DNA from: Arachis hypogaea
Taxonomy: Eukaryota; Streptophyta; Magnoliopsida; Fabales; Fabaceae
Length of the DNA stretch: 64,000 bases
NCBI RefSeq assembly: GCF_003086295.3
Contig: NC_092039.1
Span: 74,233,649-74,297,648 of the forward strand
Direction: 5' to 3'
In this document: in pieces, positions 52,157 through 61,556 of the stretch
Layout: each line of letters opens with the position of its first letter
How positions within the stretch are numbered: the first letter of the stretch is position 1
The notes under the pieces: model-generated
Seen by the model: the letters and a program-made list of their open reading frames with translations, nothing else
What the model was told of the DNA's origin: nothing
Databases searched by the model: none
Position numbers and translations under genes: made by a program

Positions 52157-53808
52157 TGATGAGCGGATAATTTATACGCTTTTTGGCATTGTTTTTAGGT
52201 AGTTTTTAGTAGGATCTAGCTACTTTTAGGGATGTTTTCATTAGTTTTTATGTAAAATTCACATTTCTGGATTTTACTACGAGTTTGTGTGTTTTTCTGT
52301 GATTTCAAGTATTTTCTGGCTGCAATGGAGGGACTTGAGCAAAACTTTGATAAGGAGGCTGACAAAGGACTGCTGATGCTGTTGGATTCTAACCTCCCTG
52401 CACTCAAAATAGATTTTCTGGAGCTATATAACTCCAAATGGCACGCTCTCAATGGCGTTGGAAAGTAGACATCCAGAGCTTTCCAGTAATATATAATAGT
52501 TCATACTTTATTTGAGATTAGACGACGTAAACTGGCATTCAACGCCAGTTCCATGCTGCATTCTGGAGTTAAACGCCAGAAACACGTCATAAACCAAAGT
52601 CAAATGCCAAAAACACGTTACAACTTGGCATTTAACTCCAAGAGAAGCCTCTGCACGTGTAAAGCTCAAGCTCAGTCCAAGCACACACCAAGTGGGCCCC
52701 GAAAGTGGATTTCTGCATCAATTACTTATTTCTGTAAACCCTAGTAACTAGTTTTAGTATAAATAGAACTTTTTACTATTGTAGTAGGTGTCTTTGACAA
52801 TATAGTCTCTTGACCATTCGGTCTTTTGATTATTCATGGGGGCTGGCCATTCGGCCATGCCTGGACCTTCATCACTTATGTATTTTCAACGGTGGAGTTT
52901 CTACACACCGTAGATTAAGGGTGTGGAGCTCTGCTGTACCTCGAGTTTTAATGTAATTACTACTATTTTCTATTCAGTTCAGCTTATTCTAGTTCCAAGA
53001 TATCCGTTGCACTTCAACCTGATGGATGTGATGATCCGTGACACTCATCATCATCCATCCTTATGAACACGTGATTGACAACCACTTCCGTTCTACCTTA
53101 GAACGAGCGCATATCTCTTGGATTCCTTGATCATAATCTTCGTGGTATAAGCTAGAATTATTGGCGGCCATTCCTGAGAATCCGGAAGGTCTAAACCTTG
53201 TCTATGGTATTCCGAGTAGGATTCAGGGATTGAATGACTGTGACGAGCTTCAAACTCACGATTGTTGGGCGTGATGACAAACGCAAAAGAATCAATAGAT
53301 TCTATTCCGACATGATCGAGAACCGACAGATGATTAGCCGTGCTGTGACAAGAGCATTTGGACCTTTTTCACTGAGAGGATGGGAAGTAGCCATTGACAA
53401 CGGTGATGCCCTACATACAGCTTGCCATGGAAAGGAGTATGAAGGATTGAAAGTAAGAAAGCAGTATGCTGTAGAGATTCAACAGGGACAAAGCATCTCC
53501 ATACACTTATCTGAATTTTCACCAATGATTTACATAAGTATTTCTATCTTTATTTTATGTTTTATTTATTATTACTTTCGAAAACTTCATAATCATTTGA
53601 ATCAGCCTAACTGAGATCTACAAGATGACCATAGCTTGCTTCATACCAACAATCTCCATGGGATCGACCCTTACTCACGTAAGGTTTATTACTTGCACGA
53701 CCAGTGCACTTGCTGGTTAGTTGTGCGGAGTTATGAAGAAAGTGCTGAGTTAGTAGATGCGCATACCAAGTTGAATGCCATTGTTAGATATCACAATTTC
53801 GTGCACTA
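52157..53808 (+). repeat. 5' LTR of element G (1652 bp)
   Basis: It starts TGATGAGCGGATAATTTATA and ends GTGCACTA, the usual terminal CA having become TA. Palindromes near 52530-52640 are of the GGCATTCAACGCC type. It is preceded by non-element DNA, so this is a true outer edge. Confidence 0.9.
52758..52766 (+). promoter_or_regulatory. Probable TATA box in the G LTR
   Basis: TATAAATAG is a textbook plant TATA box, about 600 bases into the LTR and just after the palindromes. The H LTR has TATATATAGG at the equivalent place (near 58655, minus strand). Confidence 0.55.
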
Positions 53809-53814
53809 AGTTTT

Positions 53815-53830
53815 TGGCGCCATTGCCGGG
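53815..53830 (+). other. Primer-binding site of element G, tRNA-Asp type
   Basis: TGGCGCCATTGCCGGG, six bases after the LTR end, with the same single mismatch as element A. Confidence 0.86.
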
Positions 53831-54005
53831 AAATGTTCGAGTTTGGACAACTGACGGTTCATCTTATTGCTCAGATTAGGTAATTTTCTTTTTGTTTTAT
53901 TTTCAAATTTTTTTTCAAAAATCTTTCAAAAAAATTTTTACTTCTGTTTTCGAAAAATTATTCTAAATTTTTAAGAATGAATTCTAGTGTTTCATGAAGC
54001 ATGTT

Positions 54006-54181
54006 GAAGCTTGGCTGGCTGAAAAGCCATGTCCAAATCCTTTTGGATTGAGGCTTCCACTTGTCTGCATAAAGGGCATGTATATGGTGTTGGATGAAGT
54101 ATCAACTGTTGCATGCCTAATTTATATCCTAAAGCTGGCTGGCTATTAAGCCATGTCCAACTCCTGGATCGGAGCTTTAGG
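54006..54181 (+). ncRNA. Two tandem three-way-junction folds in the G leader
   Basis: Unit 1: outer stem GAAGCTT (54006-54012) with GAGGCTTC (54050-54057), enclosing hairpin GGCT-GAAA-AGCC and a second hairpin around CTTTTGG. Unit 2: outer stem CCTAAAGCT (54128-54136) with AGCTTTAGG (54173-54181), enclosing GGCT-ATTA-AGCC and CTCC-TGGATC-GGAG. Both units share GGCTGGCT and AAGCCATGTCCAA. Outer stems differ in sequence but both pair. Position between primer site and gag fits a packaging or dimerisation signal; that is inference. Confidence 0.62.
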
Positions 54182-54997
54182 CTAACATTTAAAGATTCCT
54201 GGAATTCATATTAAAAAATTTTTGAATTTCTTATTTTATTTTTTCTATATGTTTTCAAAAAAATAAAAATCAATAAAATCATAAAAATAAAAAATATTTT
54301 GTGTTTCTTGTTTGAGTCTTGTGTCATGTTTTAAGTTTGGTGTCAATTGCATGTTTCCTTTTTCTTGCAATTTTCGAAAATTCATGCATGTGTTCTTCAT
54401 GATCTTCAAGCTGTTCTTGGTAAGTCTTCTTGTTTGATCTTGATATTTTCTTGTTTTGTGCTTTTTGTTATTTCTCATATGCATTTTTTAATCCATAGTG
54501 TCTAAACATTAAAAAGTTCTAAGTTTGGTATCTTGCATGTTTTCTTTTCTTGAAAATCTTTCAAAAATAAGTCTTGATGTTCATCTTGAAATTCAAAGTG
54601 TTCTTGGTGTTCATCTTGACATTCATAGTGTTCTTGCATGCATCATGTGTTTTGATTCATAATTTTCATATTATGAGTCATTTTTTGTGTTTTTCTCTCT
54701 CATCATTAAAAATTCAAAAATAAAAAAATATCTTTTCCTTATTTTGCTCAAAATTTTCTTAATTAACTAATTATTTCAAATTTTAATTTTAATTTTAATT
54801 CTTCTCTTAATTTTCGAAAATCACTAACCCTTTTTCAAAATTAATTTTCGAAATTCTCTCCCTCTCATCTTCTTCTATCTATTTATTTATCTACTAACAC
54901 TTCTCTTCATCTCAAGAATTCGAACCTATCTTCTCCCTTGTGTTTGGATTCTTAACTCTTTTCTTTCTTCTATTCCTTTCTTCTTCTACTAACATAA

Positions 54998-55030
54998 AGG
55001 AATCTCTATATTGTGACATAGAGGATTCCT
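54998..55030 (+). other. Leader hairpin 29 bases before the G gag start
   Basis: AGGAATCTCTAT (54998-55009) pairs with ATAGAGGATTCCT (55018-55030), leaving one bulged G and an 8-base loop. The same hairpin lies before gag of H. Confidence 0.68.
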
Positions 55031-55058
55031 CTTCCTTTTCTATTCTCTTCTCTTTCAT

Positions 55059-57380
55059 ATGAACAGGAACAAGAAAAAAGGCATTCTTGTTGAAGCTGAT
55101 CCTGAACCTGAAAGGACTCTGAAGAGGAAACTAAGAGAAGCTAAATTACAACAAGCCAAAGACAACCTTACTGAAGTTTTCGAACAAGAAAAGGATATGG
55201 CAGCTGAACCCAACAACAATAATGCAAGGAGAATGCTTGGTGATTATACTACACCTACTTCCAAGTTTGACGGAAGAAGCATCTCAATCCCTGCCATTGG
55301 AGCAAACAATTTTGAGCTGAGACCTCAACTAGTTGCTCTAATGCAATAGAACTGCAAATTCCATGGACTTCCATCAGAAGATTCCTATCAGTTTTTAACT
55401 GAATTTTTGCAGATCTATGAGACTGTTAAGACTAATGGAGTAGATCCTGAAGTCTACAGGCTTATGCTTTTCCCTTTTGCTGTAAGAGACAGGGCTAGAA
55501 TATGGTTGGACTCTCAACCTAAAGATAGCCTGGACTCTTGGGATAAGCTGGTCACGACCTTCTTGGCTAAGTTCTTTCCTCCTCAAAAGCCGAGCAAGCT
55601 TAGAGTGGATGTTCAGACCTTCAAACAAAAAGATGGTGAATCCCTCTATGAAGCTTGGGAAAGATACAAGCAGATGACCAAAAGGTGTCCTTCTGACATA
55701 CTTTCAGAGTGGACCATTCTGGATATATTCTATTATGGTCTATCTGAGTTCTCTAAGATGTCACAGGACCATTCTACAGGTGGATCCATTCACCTAAAGA
55801 AAACACCTGCAGAAGCTCAAGAACTTATTGACATGGTTGCAAATAACCAATTCATGTACACTTCTGAGAGGAATTCTGTGAATAATGGGATGCCTCAGAG
55901 GAAGGAAGTTCTTGAGATTGATACTCTAAATGCCATATTGGCTCAGAACAAAATGTTGACTCAGCAAGTCAACGTGATTTCACAAAGTCTAAATGGATGG
56001 CAAAATGCATCCAACAGTACTAAAGAGGCATCTTCTAAAGAAGAAGCCTATGATCCTGAGAACCCTGCAATGGCAGAGGTAAATTACATGGGTGAACCTT
56101 ATGGAAACACCTATAATTTCTCATGGAGAAATTATTCAAATTTCTCATGGAAGGATCAACAGAAGCCTCAACAAGGCTTTAATAATGGTGGAAGAAACAG
56201 GCTTAACAATAGCAAGCTTTTTCCATCATCTTCTCAGCAACAGACAGAAAATTCTGAGCAGAGCTCCTCTAGCTTAGCAAATATAGTCTCTGATCTGTCT
56301 AAGGCCACTTTAAGTTTCATGAGTGAAACGAGGTCATCCATCAGAAATTTGGAGGCACAAGTGGGCCAGCTGAGTAAGAAAATCACTGAAACTCCTCCTA
56401 GTACTCTCCCAAGCAATAAAGAAGAGAATCCAAAAAGAGAGTGCAAGGCCATTGATATTGTCAATATGGCCGAATTCAAGGAGGAAGGGGAGGACGTGAA
56501 TCCCAGTGAGGAAGACCTCATGGGACGTCTTTCAAGCAAGAAGGAGTTCCCTATTGAGGACCTAAAAGAATCTGAGGCTCATATAGAGACCATAGAGATC
56601 CCATTAAACCTCCTTCTGCCATTCATGAGCTATGAAAACTATTCTTCCTCTGAAGAGGATGAAGATATAACTGGAGAGCAAGTTGCTCAATATCTAGGAG
56701 CCATCATGAAACTGAATACCAAGTTGTTTGGTAATGAGATTTGGGAAGGTGAACCTCCCTTGCTCATTAGTGAACTAGATACTTGGGTTCAGCAAACTTT
56801 ACCTCAAAAGAGACAAGATCTTGGTAAATTCTTAATACCATGTACCATAGGCACCATGAATTTTGAGAAGGCTCTGTGTGACCTAGGATCAGGCATAAGT
56901 CTTATGCCACTCTCTGTAATGGAGAAGTTGGGGATCATTGAGGTACAGCCTGCCACATTCTCATTACAGATGGCAGACAAGTCAGTAAAACAAGCTTATG
57001 GATTAGTAGAGGACGTGTTAGTGAAGACTAAAGGCCTCTACATCCCTGCTGATTTCATAATCTTAGACACTAGGAAGGAGGAGGATGAATGCATCATCCT
57101 TGGAAGACCATTCCTAGCCACAACAGGAGCTGTGATTGATGTTGACAGAGGAGAGCTAGTCCTTCAATTAAATGGGGACTACCTTGTGTTTAAAGCTCAA
57201 GGATCTTCTTCTGCAACCATGGAGAGGAAGCATGCAAAGCTTCTCTCAATACAGAGTCAAACAAAGCCCCCACAATCAAACCCTAAGTTTAGTATTGGGA
57301 GGCCACAACCAAACTCTAAGTTTGGTGTTAAACCCCCACATTCAAACTCTAAATTTGGTGTTGGGAGTCTACAACATTGA
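55059..57380 (+). pseudogene. gag-pro: Element G gag-protease ORF with one TAG
   Basis: ATG at 55059 (MNRNKKKGILVEADPEPERT). The frame is open to 57380 except for TAG at 55347-55349, where H has a Gln codon. Gag core: VRDRARIWLDSQPKDSLDSW, KFFPPQKPSKLRVDVQTFKQ, SLYEAWERYKQMTKRCPSDI. Protease: FEKALCDLGSGISLMPLSVM near 56865 and CIILGRPFLATTGAVIDVDR near 57090. The active site is Asp-Leu-Gly-Ser-Gly in place of Asp-Leu-Gly-Ala-Ser, as also in H. The C-terminal tail is a short repeat, PNSKFGV-like, encoded by AACTCTAAGTTTGGTGTT. No RT follows. Gag forms particles and protease matures them. Confidence 0.86.
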
Positions 57381-57416
57381 CCTGATCACCTGTGAGGCTC
57401 CATGAGAGCCCACTGT

Positions 57417-57456
57417 CAAGCTAGTGACATTAAAGAAGTGCTTATTGGGAGGCAAC
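57417..57456 (+). other. GGGAGGCAAC module of G, cut by element H
   Basis: AGCTAGTGACATTAAAGAAG, TGCTTATTGGGAGGCAAC, and then the H LTR begins. The 3' arm of the hairpin is missing here and should lie beyond H. GCAAC (57452-57456) is the expected target duplication of H. Confidence 0.72.
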
Positions 57457-59257
57457 TGGTGGACGAAATTGTGATCATCAATATTGGCTCTTTGGTATGT
57501 ACACAAAAACTATTGTGTCTCTTGGTTAAATTCACAACTCCGTTCAACTAACCAGCAAGTGTACTGGGTCGTCCAAGTAATAAACCTTACGTGAGTAAGG
57601 GTCGATCCCACAGAGATTGTTGGTATGAAGCAAGCTATGGTCACCTTGCAAATCTCAGTCAGGCAGATTAAAAATGGTTTATGGGTTTCGAAAATAAAGA
57701 TAAAAGAATAGATTAAATAAAAGGATAGAAGACTTATGCAGATTCATTGGTGGGAATTTCAGATAAGCGAATGGAGATGCTGTATGGCTCAAGGACGCCT
57801 ACTCTCCTACTGCTTCTACTCAATCCTTCTTACTCCTTTCCATGGCAAGCTTTGTATAGGGGTTCACCATCAGCTGTGGCTACTTTCTTCCTCTCGGGAA
57901 AATGATCCTATGCGGTTGTCAGTCGCACGGCTAATCGTCTGGAGGCATCACCCATGGTTGATGGCTACATCCCATCCTCGCAGTGAAAACTAATGCTCAC
58001 GCACTCTGTCACAGTACGGCTAATCACCGGTTGGTTCCCGCTCCTACTGGAATAGAATCCCTTGATTCTTTTGCGTCTGTCATTAACGCCCAGCAGGTTA
58101 CAAGTTTGAAGCACGTCACAGTCATTCATTACCGGAATCCTACTCGGAATACCACAGACAAGGTGAGACTTTCCGGATTCCCAGGATCCTACTCGGAATA
58201 CCACAGACAAGGTGAGACTTTCTGGATCCTCATAAATGCCGCCATCTATCTAGCTTATACCACGAAGATTCTGTTGGGGAATCTAAGAGATACGCATTCA
58301 AGCTCTGTTGCATGTAGAACGGAAGTGGTTGTCAATCACGCGCGTTCATAAGTAAGAATGATAATGAGGGTAATCTGACTCATAACATTCATCATGTTCT
58401 TGGGTACGAATGAATATCTTGGAATAAGAATAAGAGATATTTGAATAAAAGATAATAGAATTTCATTAATACTTGAGGTACAGCAGAGCTCCACACCCTT
58501 AATCTATGGTGTGCAGAAACTCCACTGTTGAAAACACATAAGCAAAAGGTTCAGGCATGGCCGAATGGCCAGCCCTCTCCATGATCAAGTGACCGAATGA
58601 TAAAAGGCTTAAAGTGGTCAAAAGATGTCTAATACAATAGTTAAATGTCCTATATATACTAGACTAGCTATTAGGGTTTACATGAGTAAGTAATTGATGC
58701 ATAAATTCACTTCCGGGGCCCACTTGGTGTATGCTTGGGCTGAGCTTGATTAATCCACGAGTTGAGGCATCTCTTGGAGTTGAACTCTGAGTTATGACGT
58801 GTTTTGGGCGTTCAACTCCGGATAATGACGTTTTTCTGGCGTTTAACTCCAGACAGCAGCGTGTACTTGGCGTTTAACGCCAAGTTACGTCGTCATTCTC
58901 CGAATAAAGTATGAACTATTATATATTGCTGGAAAGCCCTGGATGTCTACTTTCCAACGCCGTTGAGAGCGCGCCAATTGGAGTTCTGTAGCTCCAGAAA
59001 ATCCATTTCGAGTGCAGGGAGGTCAGATTCCAACAGCATCAGCAGTCCTTTTGTCAGCCTTCTTCAGAGTTTTGCTCAAATCCCTCAATTTCAGCCAGAA
59101 TTTACCTGAAATCACAGAAAAACACACAAACTCATAGTAAAGTCCAGAAATGTGAATTTATCATAAAAACTAGTGAAAACATCCCTAAAAGTAGCTTAAA
59201 CTTACTAAAAACTATATAAAAACAATGCCAAAAAGCGTATAAATTATCCGCTCATCA
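57457..59257 (-). repeat. 3' LTR of element H (1801 bp)
   Basis: On the minus strand it starts TGATGAGCGG at 59257 and ends GTCCACCA at 57457. It has palindromes near 58795-58890 (GGCGTTTAACGCC type), a TATA-like box near 58655 and a 49-bp tandem duplication near 58137-58229. Confidence 0.9.
58137..58229. repeat. 49-bp tandem duplication in the H LTR
   Basis: ATCCTACTCGGAATACCACA and the following ~22 bases appear at 58137 and again at 58186 with one base change. Other LTRs of the group have a single copy. Confidence 0.88.
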
Positions 59258-59295
59258 CAACACCAAACTTAAATTGTTGCTTGTCCCCAAGCAAC
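59258..59295 (-). other. Hairpin plus AAGTTTGGTGTT module before the 3' LTR of H
   Basis: Perfect GTTGCTTG-GGGA-CAAGCAAC hairpin at 59276-59295 (minus), then AAGTTTGGTGTTG and the LTR. Identical in plan to B, C and D. Confidence 0.8.
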
Positions 59296-60325
59296 TGAAA
59301 ATCAAATAGGATAAAAAGAAGAGAATATACTATAAAGTCCAAAATATCAATGAATATTAATTTAATTACATGAGCGGGACTTGTAGCTTTTTGCTTCTGA
59401 ACAGTTTTGGCATCTCCCTTTTTCCCTTGTAGTTCAGAGTGATTGGCGTCTCTGGGAACTTAGAATTTGGGATAGTGTTATTGACTTTCCTAGTTAAGCA
59501 TGTTGATTCTTGAACACAGCTACTTATGAGTCTTGGCTGTGGCCCTAAGCACTTTGTCTTCCAGTATTACCACCGGATACACAAATGCCACAGACACATA
59601 ACTGGGTGAACCTTTTCAGATTGTGACTCAGCTTTGCTAGAGTCCCCAGTTAGTGGTGTCCAGAGCTCTTAAGCACACTCTTTTGCTTTGGATCACGACT
59701 TTAACCACTCAGTCTCAAGCTTTTCACTTGGACCTTCATGACACAAGCACATGGTTAGGGACAGCTTGATTTAGCCGCTTAGGCCTGGATTTTATTTCCT
59801 TGGGCCCTCCTATCCATTGATGCTCAAAGCCTTGGATCCTTGCTACCCTTGCCTTTTGGTTTTAAGGGCTATTGGCTTTTTCTGCTTGCTTTTTCTTTTA
59901 TATTTTTTTTTCGCCATTTTTTTTGCCTTTTTCTTGCTTCAAGAATCAATTTCATGATTTTTTTCAGATCATCAATAACATTTCTCTTTGTTCATCATTC
60001 TTTCAAGAGCCAACAATTTTAGCACTCATAAACAACAAGATCAAAAGACATATGCACTGTTCAATCATTCATTCAGAAAACAAAAAGTATTGTCACCACA
60101 TCAATATAATTAAATTAAATTCAAGGATAAATTCGAAATTCATGTATTTCTTGTTCTTTTGAATTAAAACACTTTTTATTTAAGAGAGGTGAAGGATTCA
60201 TGGAATTATTCATAATCTTTAAGGCATGGTTACATACTAATGATCATGAAGTAAAGACACAAAACATAGATAAACACAATATTAAAAACGAAAAACAGAA
60301 AGAAAATAAAGAACAAGGAATGAAT
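59296..60325 (-). other. Conserved 3' non-coding region of H
   Basis: No gene. It aligns by eye with B 16316-17382 and the inverse of D 36972-37860. The pyrimidine-rich stretch near 59880-59940 gives spurious Phe-rich open frames. Confidence 0.6.
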
Positions 60326-60331
60326 CCACCT

Positions 60332-60660
60332 TTAGTGGCGTCTTCTTCTTGAAGGACCAATGATGTTCTTCAACTCTTCTATGTCCCTTCCTTGTCTTTG
60401 TTGCTCCTCCCTCATTGCTCTTTGATCTTCTCTTATTTCTTGGAGAATGATGGAGTGCTTATGATGTTCCACCCTTAATTGCTTCCAATATTTGTGTGGA
60501 GGACAACTTATCCCCTGAGGTATCTCAGGGATCTCTTGATTTGCAGCCACATGTTCTAACCAACTGAACTATTCCAGCTTATATATAAGTCTTTCCATCT
60601 CCCAAGACTCAGAGGTGGAAGCTTTTGTCTTTCCTTTGAGGTTTCTCTGGCCTTAGGTGC
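60332..60660 (-). pseudogene. Remnant of the extra 3' ORF in element H
   Basis: The minus-strand start MAPKARETS (ATG near 60662) is followed, with a stop, by a tRNA-Asn-like insert and then a 72-codon segment with EIPEIPQGISCPPHKYWKQL and a C-terminal coiled coil (REDQRAMREEQQRQGRDIEE). The tail resembles the end of the D protein (KEQEKQGRELQELKRQ). The central domain seen in D is absent. Function unknown. Confidence 0.55.
60543..60578 (-). ncRNA. tRNA-Asn-like 5' half embedded in the extra ORF of H
   Basis: From 60578 on the minus strand, GCTGGAATAGTTCAGTTGGT and then TAGAACATGTGGCTG follow the plant tRNA-Asn(GTT) 5' half with four transition differences. Similarity stops within the anticodon loop. 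It occupies the same position in the ORF as the tRNA-Cys-like insert of B and C. Confidence 0.68.
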
Positions 60661-60701
60661 CATTAATGGTAATGGAAAAGCAAAAAGCTATGCTTTTACC
60701 A

Positions 60702-60735
60702 CACCAAACTTAAAATATTGCTCGCCCTCGAGCAA
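60702..60735 (-). other. Internal hairpin plus AAGTTTGGTG module of H
   Basis: Minus strand: TTGCTCG-AGGG-CGAGCAA and then TTTTAAGTTTGGTG. Perfect 7-bp stem, upstream of the relic ORF. Confidence 0.76.
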
Positions 60736-61074
60736 GAAAAGAAAGAAGAGAAGAAGAAGAAGATGAAGGTGAGTGAGGGGAGATGGATTCGGCTATATGG
60801 GTGGGGTTGGGTGGGTTGATGTGAATGGTGAATGGGGTAGTTGGGAAGAGGAGTTGAGGTGATTGGTGAAGGGTTTTGGGAAGTGTGATATGGGGAAGAG
60901 TGAAAATGAGATTTGGATTAGGAAAGTGTGATTAGGATTAAAAGAAAAGGTAGGTGGGGATCCTGTGGGGTCCACAGATCCTGAGGTGGGGATCCTGTGG
61001 GGTCCACAGATCCTGAGGTGAAAAGAAATACCATTCCTTCACCATATAGGCATGTAAATTGCCTTCATGCATCA

Positions 61075-61325
61075 TCCTGGCGTTCAAACGTCCATTGGTG
61101 CATGTTCTGGGCGTTAAACGCCCATGTAATGCATGTTTCTGGCGTTGAACGCCAGTTTCATGCTTGTTTCTGGCGTTCAGCGCCAGTTCGTCCTCTGTGT
61201 GCGCATCCTGGCATTAAACGCCAGGTTGTTGCTTGTTTCTGGCGTTCAGCGCCAGAATGGTGCTCTGTTCTGGCGTTGAACGCCAGCTAGATGCATCTTA
61301 CTGGTGTTGAACGCCAGTCTGCGCT
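61075..61325. repeat. GGCGTT palindrome array of H
   Basis: Seven or eight units such as CTGGCGTTGAACGCCAG and TGGGCGTTAAACGCCCA. One unit with C-G replacing T-A at the arm end keeps its pairing. Spacers resemble GTTTCTGG and ATGCATGTT. Confidence 0.88.
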
Positions 61326-61473
61326 GCCTCCAGGGTGAAAATTTTTTTCTTCTGTTTTTGACTCTGTTTTTAATTTTTTTTTTTTGATTTTTTCGTGACT
61401 CCTCATGATCATGTACCTAATTAAACACAAAAATAACAAAGAAACAAAATAAAATAAAATTAGATAAATAAAA

Positions 61474-61520
61474 TTGGGTTGCCTCCCAACAAGCGCTTCT
61501 TTAATGTCAATAGCTTGACA
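61474..61520 (-). other. GGGAGGCAACCC hairpin after the H protease
   Basis: Minus strand: AAGAAGCGCTTG, then TTGGG-AGGCAA-CCCAA, a perfect 5-bp stem. It follows the gag-protease stop by about 40 bases. Confidence 0.8.
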
Positions 61521-61556
61521 GTGGCTCTCATGGAGCCACAAGATGATCAGGTCAAT

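Larger units (their letters stand above)
52157..57456 (+). mobile_element. Element G: gag-protease element sharing LTR type with B and D
   Basis: It has a 5' LTR (52157-53808), tRNA-Asp type primer site, long leader, gag-protease ORF with one TAG, then the GGGAGGCAAC module, where element H interrupts it. The 3' half should lie beyond H outside the window. There is no RT or integrase between protease and the module that in B and D follows integrase. It is therefore likely non-autonomous. The flank before the LTR is AGGTG. Confidence 0.87.

Noticed and set aside
61075..61325. CRISPR-like array of regular palindromic repeats
   Set aside because: This is plant retrotransposon DNA. Spacers are short, irregular and similar to each other, units are degenerate and there are no cas genes.
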